Virus record (IMG/VR): IMGVR_UViG_3300024352_000593
Coordinates: 1-20,303 of that record
DNA: 20,303 nt
Origin: a virus
Direction: 5' to 3' (one strand)
Under the pieces are notes generated by a model. The model worked only from the letters and a program-made list of their open reading frames with translations. It did no database searches and was not told the DNA's origin. Below are positions 1-6,349 of this stretch, piece by piece (positions within the stretch are counted from its first letter, which is position 1; the number at the start of each line of letters is the position of its first letter). The position numbers were made by a program, and so were the translations under genes.

Positions 1-2
1 AA

Positions 3-215
3 GGAGGATCACTTTTTTATCCAGAAAAGGGTATAGAGTATCATCCAGTAAAAGGTGATCTTGTAATACATGGGGCGGGACAAGATTGTTTGCATGGAGT
101 AAATGAGCTGCTTAGTGAAGTTAGATATACACATTCTAATCATATATATAAAATGGTAAAGGTTCCAGAATCTTTTGTAAAAACTAACCTGCATGGAGCC
201 GAATTTGGAATTTAA
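3..215 (+). CDS. 2OG-Fe(II) oxygenase, C-terminal end (partial)
   Basis: Open from the window edge (reading frame begins at base 3) to a TAA at 213-215; 70 residues are visible. The tail matches the C-terminal half of the prolyl-4-hydroxylase-like double-stranded beta-helix fold: GGSLFYPEKG, then GDLVIHGAG, then CLHGVNELLSEVRY, which supplies the distal iron-ligand His and the Arg that binds the 2OG carboxylate. The N-terminal HxD half lies outside the window. The enzyme would use Fe(II), O2 and 2-oxoglutarate to hydroxylate an unknown target. The reading frame overlaps the terminase start by 23 bases, so the two are probably co-transcribed. It resembles the complete oxygenase at 4365-5063. 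The fold is fairly sure, the substrate unknown. Confidence 0.8.
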   Translation, partial: GGSLFYPEKGIEYHPVKGDLVIHGAGQDCLHGVNELLSEVRYTHSNHIYKMVKVPESFVKTNLHGAEFGI

Positions 216-2007
216 TTTTAATGACATAATAGATATACTAGACGGTGAAGAATTTGATGAACGTCCAGTAGATCTACGTACATTTGTAACAAGCCCAGAC
301 TATTTAGGGCTTCCCCCTTTATCTGATTATCAATATACTCTTATTGAAAAGTCTTCTCAGATATATAAAGAATCAACCTTGGTTAAACTGTTTGGAGAAG
401 AAGAAGGAAAGCGCATGTTTAAACAAACATGCAATGAAGTAATTGCTCAACTCGGAAAGGGTTCTGGAAAAGACTATACGGCTACCATTTCAGTATCGTA
501 TATGGTTTATCTTCTGTTATGCTTAAAAGACCCAGCAACATATTATGGTAAGCCACCAGGCGATACAATTGATATTCTAAATATTGCTATTAACGCACAA
601 CAAGCAAACAACGTTTTCTTTAAAGGATTTAAAACTCGTGTTGACAGATGCCCTTGGTTTGCAGGTAAATATGAAGCAAAAGCATCAGAAATTAAATTTG
701 ATAAGAGCATAACAGTACACTCAGGTCACTCTCAAAGAGAAGCTTGGGAAGGATATAACGTTATTGCTGTAATCCTTGATGAGATTTCAGGATTTGCAAT
801 AGAGAACACAACAGGACACGATCAAGCAAAAACAGCTGACGCTATATATGATATGTATCGTGCATCAGTAATTTCCCGTTTTCCAGACTATGGCAAGGTT
901 ATATTGCTTTCCTTCCCTCGTTTTAAAAATGATCCTATTCAAAAATTTTATGACTCAGTTATAGCAGATAAAGAAACAATTATTAGATCTGCTACATTAA
1001 AAATGGACGAGGATCTGCCAGAGGGTACACCAGGAAACGAGGTAGTTGTTGAGTGGGAAGAGGACCACATTGTTTCATATGCTATACCAAAAGTATACGC
1101 AATTAAAAGACCATCCTGGGAAGTTAATCCAACTAAAAAGATTGAAGATTATAAAGTAGAGTTTTATAAAAATATGCCAGACGCTCTGGGAAGATTTGCA
1201 TGTATGCCTCCAGAGATGATAGATGCATTTTTTAAATCTCGTGAAAAAATAGAAAAAGCGTTTAGCAATACTGCTCTTGCAGTAGATTCTTTTGGAAGAC
1301 TGGAGAATTGGTTTGCGCCAGATCCAGACAAAGAATATTTTATACACGTTGACTTGGCGCAAAAACATGACCACTGTGCTGTCTCTATGTCACATGTTCA
1401 AAAGTGGGTTAACGTAAAGGTAACAGACAGCTACTCTCAGCCTGCCCCAATAGTTGAAGTTGATGCCGTAAGATACTGGACGCCAACACCAGACAAGTCT
1501 GTAGACTTTACAGAAGTAAAAGACTACATCTTGGCTTTGAGAACTGCTGGCTTTAAAATAAGACTATGTACTTTTGATAGATGGAATTCTCATGACATGA
1601 TGCAGCAATTAAAACAATATGGAATTAATACTGAGATATTGTCTGTAGCAAAAAAACATTATGACGATATGGCAATGGTTGTGCTTGAAGAAAGATTAAA
1701 AGGTCCATATATACCTTTACTTATAGATGAATTGTTACAATTAAAAATAATGAAAGATAAAGTTGATCACCCACGCAAAGGATCAAAAGACTTGGCTGAC
1801 GCAGTTTGCGGGTCAATATTTAATGCAATTAGTATGACAAGGCCAAATGTAAATCAAGAAATAGACATACATACATATGAGTCTATGTCTTATGATGATG
1901 ATTTTGGCAAAAAGGCAGACGCAGAGGTTCATCACTATAATATGATTCGTGCCCCCAAAATGCCAGAACATTTAAAAGAAGCTATGGATAGGATGCAAAT
2001 AATATGA
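193..2007 (+). CDS. terL: Terminase large subunit (DNA-packaging ATPase/nuclease)
   Basis: A protein of 604 residues, the usual length for a phage large terminase. It would power translocation of DNA into the prohead and cut the concatemer. Walker A-like motif QLGKGSGKD lies near residues 86-94; Walker B IAVILDE near 191-197 supplies the catalytic Asp-Glu. The C-terminal RNase H-like nuclease domain begins near residue 382 with HVDLAQ (Asp387), followed by CTFDRWNS (Asp462) and SKDLADAV (Asp533 and Asp536) as the other metal-binding acidic positions. The ATG at 193 overlaps the preceding oxygenase frame and no clear Shine-Dalgarno is visible, so translational coupling is likely. The stop overlaps the next start (ATGA). 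No small terminase subunit is visible beside it. Confidence is high because both catalytic centres are legible. Confidence 0.95.
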   Translation: MEPNLEFNFNDIIDILDGEEFDERPVDLRTFVTSPDYLGLPPLSDYQYTLIEKSSQIYKESTLVKLFGEEEGKRMFKQTCNEVIAQLGKGSGKDYTATISVSYMVYLLLCLKDPATYYGKPPGDTIDILNIAINAQQANNVFFKGFKTRVDRCPWFAGKYEAKASEIKFDKSITVHSGHSQREAWEGYNVIAVILDEISGFAIENTTGHDQAKTADAIYDMYRASVISRFPDYGKVILLSFPRFKNDPIQKFYDSVIADKETIIRSATLKMDEDLPEGTPGNEVVVEWEEDHIVSYAIPKVYAIKRPSWEVNPTKKIEDYKVEFYKNMPDALGRFACMPPEMIDAFFKSREKIEKAFSNTALAVDSFGRLENWFAPDPDKEYFIHVDLAQKHDHCAVSMSHVQKWVNVKVTDSYSQPAPIVEVDAVRYWTPTPDKSVDFTEVKDYILALRTAGFKIRLCTFDRWNSHDMMQQLKQYGINTEILSVAKKHYDDMAMVVLEERLKGPYIPLLIDELLQLKIMKDKVDHPRKGSKDLADAVCGSIFNAISMTRPNVNQEIDIHTYESMSYDDDFGKKADAEVHHYNMIRAPKMPEHLKEAMDRMQII

Positions 2008-2237
2008 GTGAATATCAAGAACAAGCAAAGTTATGTAAATGTTGCACAAAACATGTTCCACTCCCAACAGTTATGAAAGAGTATAACGGAGAGACTGTAT
2101 GTCCAACAACTTATTATAATATAGTTGAATATAAAAGAATATGGAAGTCTTACGGCAAGAGGCCGATGGGAAGTATAAGAAAACATTTTTCTGAATACGT
2201 TCAGCAGGCTGTTGAAAAAACTATTGACAATATTTAA
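2004..2237 (+). CDS. Small Cys-rich hypothetical protein
   Basis: A 77-residue protein whose ATG overlaps the terminase stop (ATGA), so it is translationally coupled to terL. Near its N-terminus it has C11, C13, C14 and H17, then C33, which could bind one zinc as a short finger; the spacing does not match a zinc family I can name. The C-terminal half is basic and probably helical (KSYGKRPMGSIRKHF), which could contact nucleic acid. I do not recognise the family. The last codons contain the -35 box of the tRNA promoter downstream, so its 3' end is under double constraint. Its reality is supported by coupling and compact spacing; its function is unknown. Confidence 0.7.
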   Translation: MSEYQEQAKLCKCCTKHVPLPTVMKEYNGETVCPTTYYNIVEYKRIWKSYGKRPMGSIRKHFSEYVQQAVEKTIDNI

Positions 2238-2253
2238 TGTCATATATTATAAT
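2224..2253 (+). promoter_or_regulatory. Sigma70-type promoter for the tRNA-CAT unit
   Basis: A perfect TTGACA (2224-2229) and a perfect TATAAT (2248-2253) are separated by 18 bases. The predicted start near 2260 lies just upstream of the tRNA at 2264. The -35 box sits inside the last codons of the preceding gene. This is one of the two best-matching promoters in the window. Confidence 0.8.
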
Positions 2254-2263
2254 TACTAACTAG

Positions 2264-2337
2264 GCGCCAATAGCTTAGTTGGTTAAAGCCCCGAACTCAT
2301 AATTCGGTAATCATAGGTTCAAGTCCTATTTGGCGCA
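2264..2337 (+). tRNA. tRNA with CAT anticodon (Met, or Ile2 reading AUA)
   Basis: A full cloverleaf can be drawn. The acceptor GCGCCAA pairs with TTGGCGC, the D-stem GCTT with AAGC, the anticodon stem CCGAA with TTCGG around loop CTCATAA, and the T-arm ATAGG with CCTAT around TTCAAGT. The discriminator is A2337 and CCA is not encoded. The paired first position argues against an initiator tRNA. A CAT anticodon can be elongator Met or, after lysidine modification, Ile decoding AUA. The genes here use many ATA codons, which favours considering Ile2, but sequence alone does not settle it. The Shine-Dalgarno of the next gene begins 2 nt after the tRNA. Confidence 0.93.
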
Positions 2338-2349
2338 CAGGAGGGGAAA

Positions 2350-2634
2350 ATGGACGAAGAGTTATTAAATATGTATGTTGAAATGGGTGTAATCAAAATG
2401 TCTGGTATAGACGATAACGGAGAGTTTATTTTCACAATTGATCCAATTGCACAAGAGCTTGCCCCAGAGTTATGGGAAGCTCATACAAGTTTTGTGGATG
2501 CAACGCTTATAGATTTATTTGAAAAAGGTTTACTAAATGTAGAATACGATGAAAACTTAGAAGCACATATGGAATTAAGTGATGAGGGAAAAAGAGTTGC
2601 AAGAGAATTAGGATTGATAGAATTAGACGAATAA
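2350..2634 (+). CDS. Small acidic protein, possibly winged-helix-like
   Basis: A 94-residue, very acidic protein (starts MDEELLNMYVEMG, ends GLIELDE). AGGAGGGG at 2339-2346 is an excellent ribosome binding site directly behind the tRNA, so 3' processing of that tRNA would leave an mRNA with its Shine-Dalgarno close to its 5' end. The predicted pattern is helix, two short strands (IKMSGIDDNGEFIFTI), two helices, then a turn and a final helix (LSDEGKRVARELG). This resembles small winged-helix phage proteins, but I cannot point to a diagnostic motif. It sits between two tRNAs. A real gene; the function is unknown. Confidence 0.75.
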   Translation: MDEELLNMYVEMGVIKMSGIDDNGEFIFTIDPIAQELAPELWEAHTSFVDATLIDLFEKGLLNVEYDENLEAHMELSDEGKRVARELGLIELDE

Positions 2635-2636
2635 GA

Positions 2637-2642
2637 TATAAT
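2637..2642 (+). promoter_or_regulatory. -10 box abutting tRNA-Arg
   Basis: A perfect TATAAT with only 5 bases before the first base of mature tRNA-Arg at 2648. At normal -10 to +1 spacing, transcription would start on or one base inside the mature 5' end, so the primary transcript may need no RNase P trimming there. There is no obvious -35 box. It probably drives the whole downstream tRNA and ncRNA array. Confidence 0.6.
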
Positions 2643-2647
2643 AATTT

Positions 2648-2720
2648 GCCCTTGTAGCTCAGCGGATAGAGCGAGGCTCTTCTAAGGCCTGCGTCAGAGG
2701 TTCGATTCCTTTCAGGGGCG
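2648..2720 (+). tRNA. tRNA-Arg (TCT)
   Basis: Acceptor GCCCTTG pairs with CAGGGGC (one G-T), the D-stem is GCTC/GAGC, the anticodon stem AGGCT/GGCCT encloses CTTCTAA, and the T-arm is AGAGG/CCTTT around TTCGATT. The discriminator is G2720 and CCA is not encoded. It reads AGA, a codon used often by the genes in this window. First member of a processed array with Asn, Thr and Asp. Confidence 0.94.
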
Positions 2721-2811
2721 CATGCGGTAGAACCGTCACTGTATGTCCTAGGACACGATCAAACGGCTATGTAGGAACAACACGCAGACTGGCTGCGCCG
2801 CTAACCAGTAT
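2721..2811 (+). ncRNA. Structured inter-tRNA segment with pseudoknot (candidate)
   Basis: These 91 bases between tRNA-Arg and tRNA-Asn carry no credible gene but much complementarity. CGCAG (2783-2787) pairs with CTGCG (2793-2797), leaving a 5-base loop ACTGG (2788-2792) that is fully complementary to CCAGT (2805-2809): an H-type pseudoknot or a pair of alternative hairpins. Upstream, CCGT (2733-2736) can pair with ACGG (2763-2766) around the 12-base palindrome TGTCCTAGGACA (2744-2755). RNase P and RNase Z cuts at the flanking tRNAs would release it as a discrete RNA. No known RNA family is recognised. A spacer without function remains possible. Confidence 0.45.
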
Positions 2812-2884
2812 TGGACCATAGCTCAGTTGGCAGAGCGTAGAGCTGTTAACTCTAATGTCCCAGGTTCGAGCCCTGGTGGTCCAG
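2812..2884 (+). tRNA. tRNA-Asn (GTT)
   Basis: Acceptor TGGACCA pairs with TGGTCCA, the D-stem is GCTC/GAGC, the anticodon stem TAGAG/CTCTA encloses CTGTTAA, and the T-arm is CCAGG/CCTGG around TTCGAGC. The discriminator is G2884 and CCA is not encoded. It lies between the two structured segments. Confidence 0.95.
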
Positions 2885-3058
2885 CTCAAAATATAGATCT
2901 GAACAATCTATGTGGAGATAGGTTATACCGAAACCGACTCTGTAGGCGCATCATACGAAGGGGTTCAGCCCGAAGGAGATTGCTCTGCCAACCTACTAGG
3001 TATAACAGCCATTGGCTTAAGGACAGCGAATAGAACTGTGATAGCACGAATGGCATTT
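2885..3058 (+). ncRNA. Compact structured RNA with predicted kissing loop (candidate, unknown class)
   Basis: These 174 bases lie between tRNA-Asn and tRNA-Thr with no supported gene. Three domains are visible. P1: an 8-bp hairpin (2891-2898/2906-2913, one G-U) with loop CTGAACA. P2: GTTATACC (2922-2929) pairs with GGTATAAC (2999-3006), enclosing GTAGG/CCTAC (2942-2946/2992-2996), a GGG/CCC hairpin (2960-2962/2969-2971) and a GAG/CTC hairpin. P3: GCCATT (3008-3013) pairs with AATGGC (3049-3054), enclosing GCT/AGC and ACAG/CTGT (3023-3026/3036-3039). P2 and P3 are one base apart, so they may stack coaxially. The 6-base loop GTTCAG (2963-2968) is exactly complementary to CTGAAC (2899-2904) in the P1 loop, a 6-bp kissing interaction. 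tRNA processing on both sides would excise it. It is too short for GOLLD or ROOL, the large phage RNAs known beside tRNAs. Confidence 0.6.
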
Positions 3059-3133
3059 GCCCTGTTAGCTCAGTGGTAGAGCAGCCGCCTTGTAAGCGGC
3101 AGGTCAACAGTTCAAATCTGTTATGGGGCTCCA
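3059..3133 (+). tRNA. tRNA-Thr (TGT), CCA encoded
   Basis: Acceptor GCCCTGT pairs with ATGGGGC, the D-stem is GCTC/GAGC, the anticodon stem GCCGC/GCGGC encloses CTTGTAA, and the T-arm is AACAG/CTGTT around TTCAAAT. The discriminator is T3130 and CCA follows at 3131-3133; it is the only tRNA of the five with an encoded CCA. It reads ACA, frequent in these genes. Confidence 0.94.
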
Positions 3134-3134
3134 T

Positions 3135-3208
3135 GGTCCATTAGCTCAGTTGGTTAGAGCGCTTCCCTGTCACGGAAGAGGTCGACGGTTCAAGTCCGTT
3201 ATGGATCG
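3135..3208 (+). tRNA. tRNA-Asp (GTC)
   Basis: Acceptor GGTCCAT pairs with ATGGATC (one G-T), the D-stem is GCTC/GAGC, the anticodon stem CTTCC/GGAAG encloses CTGTCAC, and the T-arm is GACGG/CCGTT around TTCAAGT. The discriminator is G3208 and CCA is not encoded. It starts one base after the CCA of tRNA-Thr and ends the array. Confidence 0.94.
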
Positions 3209-3216
3209 CTAAGCTA

Positions 3217-3245
3217 TTGACAATGCTATTTAAAAATAGTAAACT
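3217..3245 (+). promoter_or_regulatory. Promoter for the ahpCD unit
   Basis: TTGACA (3217-3222), 17 bases, then TAAACT (3240-3245, four of six consensus bases). Initiation near 3252 would fall close to the Shine-Dalgarno AAAGGAG, giving a very short leader. The spacer contains CTATT and AATAG four bases apart, a small dyad that could be an operator. It lets the redox genes be expressed independently of the tRNA array. Confidence 0.6.
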
Positions 3246-3261
3246 GATACAAAGGAGAAAT

Positions 3262-3837
3262 ATGAAAACAATTGGAGATAAAATTGACGGTTTTGCAATC
3301 GTCGGAGTAAAGCCAGGGAGACTAGATGCGTCTGATGATGTTTTTGAAACGCTAACAGAAAATTCCTTTCCTGGAAAGTGGAAAGTAATTGTTTACTATC
3401 CAAAAGATTTTACATTTGTATGCCCAACTGAAATTGTTGCATATGATAAGCTTGCAAAAGATTTTGAAGACAGAGACGCAGTACTGCTAACTGGATCAAC
3501 AGATAATGAATTTTGTAAGATTGCATGGAGAAATGCACACGAAGATTTGAAGAAAACAAACTCATGGATGTTTGCTGATCAAATCCGTGGCTGGTCTTAC
3601 GATGAAGAAAATGATAGGTCGCTATCTGGACTTGCTGATCAGTTAGGAATTATTACTCCACAAGGAGTTGCTTTACGTGCTACATTTATTGTTGACCCAG
3701 ATAATATTATTCAACATGTAACTGTAAACAACCTTGACGTAGGTCGTAATCCAGAAGAAGCATTGCGAGTTCTAGATGCTCTTCAAACAGGAGAGCTTTG
3801 TGCCTGCAACAGACCTTTGGGCGGGGAAACGCTATAA
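3262..3837 (+). CDS. ahpC: Alkyl hydroperoxide reductase AhpC (2-Cys peroxiredoxin)
   Basis: The ATG at 3262 is chosen because AAAGGAG lies just upstream; an in-frame ATG at 3217 would overlap the -35 box and adds a tail unlike the family. The product has 191 residues, close to the 195 of mycobacterial AhpC. The peroxidatic Cys54 is in FTFVCPTE; the C-terminal GELCACNRP supplies Cys180 and Cys182. That C-x-C tail is the mycobacterial AhpC form, whereas many bacterial AhpCs have CPC. It reduces H2O2, organic peroxides and peroxynitrite in the cytosol. The next gene is its expected reductant partner AhpD, overlapping by one base (TAATG). A complete, apparently active AhpC/AhpD pair in a phage is unusual. 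Confidence 0.95.
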   Translation: MKTIGDKIDGFAIVGVKPGRLDASDDVFETLTENSFPGKWKVIVYYPKDFTFVCPTEIVAYDKLAKDFEDRDAVLLTGSTDNEFCKIAWRNAHEDLKKTNSWMFADQIRGWSYDEENDRSLSGLADQLGIITPQGVALRATFIVDPDNIIQHVTVNNLDVGRNPEEALRVLDALQTGELCACNRPLGGETL

Positions 3838-4349
3838 TGTCATGGGTAGACCAGCTTAAGGATTCTCTTCCAGAATATGCTAAGGATATCAAGTTAAACC
3901 TTGATGCAGTAATCAATAGATCAACAATTGATCCAGAGCATGCTACGTATCTTTCAATTGCAGCAGCATTTGCCACAGGTAATTCTAAACTTCTGGCATT
4001 TATTGTAGCAAATGCATCAGACGAAGTTGAAAAAAATGCAGCCCTGACAGCTGGTTCTATCATGGCCCAAAATAATATTTGGTATCCATTTATTGAGATG
4101 GCTGATGATGCAGGCCTTAAAGGACTGCCTGCACAACTTAGAATGAATGCAATAGCCTCACACGGAGGAACAACAAAAGCAAAGTTTGAGGCTTATTCCC
4201 TGGCTTCATCAATTATTGGAAAGTGTCATTTTTGCGTTAAAGCACATTATGAAACATTAAAAGAAGAGGGTTACTCTGTAGAACAATTAAGAGATATAGG
4301 TAGAATTGCAGCAACAATAAATGCCTTGTCTAAGATTCTATCAGCGTAA
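3837..4349 (+). CDS. ahpD: Alkylhydroperoxidase AhpD
   Basis: The ATG at 3837 overlaps the ahpC stop (TAATG); the frame stays open further upstream, but that part is inside ahpC and unlike the family. At 170 residues it is close to the 177 of Mycobacterium tuberculosis AhpD, a trimer that shuttles electrons from lipoylated SucB/Lpd to AhpC. The active site is conserved: GKCHFCVKAHY gives the C-x2-C pair and the proton-relay His four residues on. A Glu sits exactly 12 residues before the first Cys (in KFEAYSLAS), as Glu118 precedes Cys130 in the mycobacterial enzyme. All four catalytic positions are present, so an active enzyme is likely. It depends on host lipoamide components, supporting an actinobacterial host. 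Confidence 0.93.
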   Translation: MSWVDQLKDSLPEYAKDIKLNLDAVINRSTIDPEHATYLSIAAAFATGNSKLLAFIVANASDEVEKNAALTAGSIMAQNNIWYPFIEMADDAGLKGLPAQLRMNAIASHGGTTKAKFEAYSLASSIIGKCHFCVKAHYETLKEEGYSVEQLRDIGRIAATINALSKILSA

Positions 4350-4358
4350 TGGTATAAT
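4350..4358 (+). promoter_or_regulatory. Extended -10 promoter, leaderless start
   Basis: TGG plus TATAAT (-10 box 4353-4358), then exactly 6 bases before the ATG at 4365. Normal initiation distance puts +1 on the A of the start codon, and no Shine-Dalgarno is present. Confidence 0.7.
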
Positions 4359-4364
4359 GTATTT

Positions 4365-5063
4365 ATGAAAGAAAAGGTTGTTCATAACAGTAATCTAGTA
4401 GAGATTGTGCATAAGCATGATATCGTAGAATATCATAATGTTTTTACAGAAGCAGAGTGCAAATATATATTGGATTACTGGAACAGCCTTGAAGACTGGA
4501 TTCCATCTTGTTTTTACGGAATGTACATAATCTCTGGTCAAAAACAAATATCAGCAGAAGCTGGAATGAAATTGCGTAATTTTCAATTAAAATTATGGAA
4601 TCTTGCAGAAAAAGTTTTTGAAAGAGAGCTTCGTCAAATTAGTTTGAGCCCTCACAAATGGGATCCAGGTGCTTTTGCTGCAGACCATGCAGATAATGCG
4701 GAATTAGATGGAACACCAAATGCATGGATAGAAAACAAATTGGTCTCTATAGTTTATTTAAACGATGATTATGAGGGCGGAAAGTTAACTTTTAGGGATC
4801 ACAATATAGCCATTAAGCCTAAGACTGGAACGGTAGTAGTATTTGATGTCGGCATAGGGAATGTTCATGCCGTCACAGAAGTTTTAAAGGGTGAGAGATA
4901 CACGATGCTTGGATCTTATGATTTTATTGATTCTGAGTATTCTGAAGACTTAAACAAAATCAAAGATTCTGTAAAAGATATTCAATATCAGCAGAGGGCT
5001 GAGTGGAAAGAGGGAAAAGTAATGCCCAAAACAACAGCCTCAGACCCAACCTTAAACCAATAG
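4365..5063 (+). CDS. 2OG-Fe(II) oxygenase, prolyl-4-hydroxylase-like
   Basis: A 232-residue protein with the double-stranded beta-helix motifs in order: the HxD iron ligands in AADHADNAE, the core strands VSIVYLNDDYEGGKLTF and GTVVVFDVG, and the distal His and 2OG-binding Arg in GNVHAVTEVLKGERY. It would hydroxylate an unidentified substrate using Fe(II), O2 and 2-oxoglutarate. Such enzymes are frequent in aquatic phages, but their targets are mostly unknown; a virion protein, a host protein or a nucleic acid is possible. It follows ahpD and has its own leaderless promoter, so it can be expressed separately. It is similar in type to the partial oxygenase at the window start, so the two may be paralogues. 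Confidence 0.88.
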   Translation: MKEKVVHNSNLVEIVHKHDIVEYHNVFTEAECKYILDYWNSLEDWIPSCFYGMYIISGQKQISAEAGMKLRNFQLKLWNLAEKVFERELRQISLSPHKWDPGAFAADHADNAELDGTPNAWIENKLVSIVYLNDDYEGGKLTFRDHNIAIKPKTGTVVVFDVGIGNVHAVTEVLKGERYTMLGSYDFIDSEYSEDLNKIKDSVKDIQYQQRAEWKEGKVMPKTTASDPTLNQ

Positions 5064-5066
5064 AAA

Positions 5067-5075
5067 TGGTATACT
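5067..5075 (+). promoter_or_regulatory. Extended -10 promoter, leaderless start
   Basis: TGG plus TATACT (-10 box 5070-5075) and then 6 bases to the ATG at 5082. Same geometry as before 4365, and again no Shine-Dalgarno. Confidence 0.65.
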
Positions 5076-5081
5076 AGAATA

Positions 5082-5531
5082 ATGGATCAATTAATATATT
5101 TGCTTAAAAAATGGCAGGCCAATTCCTTTGTTATGTCCAGCGCAGCACATGGATTTCATTGGAATGTAGAAGGCCCTTTATTCACACAGTACCACGATTT
5201 TTTTGGCAAAATCTATGAAGATGTGGATAGCACAATTGATGTCATATCTGAATGGATAAGAAAATTTGATTCACAGGCTCCGTATACACTGAGTCAGCTT
5301 ATTGTCAATCAAACAATTGGAGAAACTTTAACCTCAAGCAACTCTCCAATATCAATGACAAAAATTTTATTTGATGCAAATGAAATAATGCTGAATGACC
5401 TAACAACATTATTCAATGCAGCAACACAAGCAGGCGAAGAAGGCCTAGCTAATTTTATTTCTGAAAGACAAAATAGCCATAAAAAATGGCAGTGGTGGCT
5501 TAAAGCAAGCTTAAAACAAACAATTAATTAG
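5082..5531 (+). CDS. Dps-like ferritin-family protein (first copy)
   Basis: At 149 residues, a compact four-helix bundle of Dps size. The AAHGFHWNVEGPLF motif and DSTIDVISEWIR are typical of Dps. Using the known Dps ligand spacing (H, +12 H, +4 acidic, +11 D, +4 E; Listeria His31, His43, Asp47, Asp58, Glu62), this protein has His26, His38, Gly42, Asp53 and Glu57: four of five ferroxidase ligands, with Gly at the Asp47 position. Dps proteins form 12-subunit cages that oxidise Fe(II) with H2O2 and store it, sometimes binding DNA; no basic N-terminal DNA-binding tail is visible. Leaderless start. A related protein is encoded at 6350-6826, on the far side of a dioxygenase gene. Confidence 0.85.
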   Translation: MDQLIYLLKKWQANSFVMSSAAHGFHWNVEGPLFTQYHDFFGKIYEDVDSTIDVISEWIRKFDSQAPYTLSQLIVNQTIGETLTSSNSPISMTKILFDANEIMLNDLTTLFNAATQAGEEGLANFISERQNSHKKWQWWLKASLKQTIN

Positions 5532-5542
5532 AACGGATAAAT

Positions 5543-6340
5543 ATGCAGTATATAGAGGTTATAGAATTCCCTGGTTTAGAAGAAATTAAAGCTAATTTCC
5601 CATATTACAAGCAAAAATTTTTAGATTCAAAAATTTTAGCATTTAGAAATGTAAATGCAGATTTTGCTTTGCAAGAAGATATTACAAAATTTTTTGGAGA
5701 TAATCTCGGATGGTATCCAAACACTGAAAATCCAAATAGATCAGACTATATAGAAGACCATCATAAGCATATGATGGGTCAATCCATTGCAACAAAAGAT
5801 GAATGGATGCTTGGGTGGCACATAGAATGGGTAGAGCTTGAAAATGATTCCTACTATGGTGCAACTTGGAATATGACAAAGTTTGACTGTGAGTATGACA
5901 CAGGCAACACATGTTTTGTTGATATGACTGCTTTTTATAGTAGGTTGTCTGACGAAGAAAAAAACTTTTTGGACAAATGCATTGTTAATTTGCATACAAG
6001 AGGAAAAGATTATCAGTACAGCTATATAAAAAAACACTGGATAACCAATGAAAAAACTTTAAGGCCATTCTTAGGAGATTATGGAACAACAACTCTGTAT
6101 ACGTTTAATGGAGAAAGTCCAACAGAGGATCAAATAGAACAGTTCAAAACTCTGCATAAAAATATTCTTAAGGTTGTTTGGGAAGATGCTGGTATTAGGT
6201 TAGTTCACAGATGGCAAAAAGGAGACCTTTTGATACCAGACTTATTTAAATTGGCTCATGCTGTAACTGGAGGATTTGGAAGAGATCAGCGCCAATTAGA
6301 TGGAATGTTTACAAAAGCCAACCCTTGGCACTCTAGATAG
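5543..6340 (+). CDS. TauD/TfdA-like Fe(II)/2OG dioxygenase
   Basis: A 265-residue protein in the size range of TauD/clavaminate-synthase-like enzymes. The metal motif is GWHIEW, an HxE variant of HxD, followed by GNTCFVDMTAFYSRLSDEE, which matches the family pattern where substrate-binding residues follow. The distal iron His is in FKLAHAVTGGF and the 2OG-binding Arg in GRDQRQLDGMF. The N-terminal part (ILAFRNVNADF) fits the first strand of the fold. It lacks a good Shine-Dalgarno (weak CGGATAAAT) and starts 11 bases after the first Dps-like gene, so probably shares its transcript. The substrate is unknown; TauD relatives act on small molecules such as taurine, amino acids or carnitine precursors. 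It is the third 2OG enzyme in this window. Confidence 0.85.
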   Translation: MQYIEVIEFPGLEEIKANFPYYKQKFLDSKILAFRNVNADFALQEDITKFFGDNLGWYPNTENPNRSDYIEDHHKHMMGQSIATKDEWMLGWHIEWVELENDSYYGATWNMTKFDCEYDTGNTCFVDMTAFYSRLSDEEKNFLDKCIVNLHTRGKDYQYSYIKKHWITNEKTLRPFLGDYGTTTLYTFNGESPTEDQIEQFKTLHKNILKVVWEDAGIRLVHRWQKGDLLIPDLFKLAHAVTGGFGRDQRQLDGMFTKANPWHSR

Positions 6341-6349
6341 GATAAAAAA

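Noticed and set aside
2827-3033. A 68-residue open frame on the + strand
   Set aside because: It runs through tRNA-Asn and the structured RNA, has no Shine-Dalgarno and encodes a low-complexity Arg/Gly sequence; the RNA features explain the segment better.
2721-3058. GOLLD, ROOL or tmRNA
   Set aside because: GOLLD and ROOL are much longer; a tmRNA would need a tRNA-Ala-like acceptor end and tag frame, neither of which I can find.
3833-3838. TATAAT across the ahpC stop and ahpD start
   Set aside because: The box overlaps the ATG itself, so it cannot serve ahpD; it is probably a by-product of the TAATG overlap.
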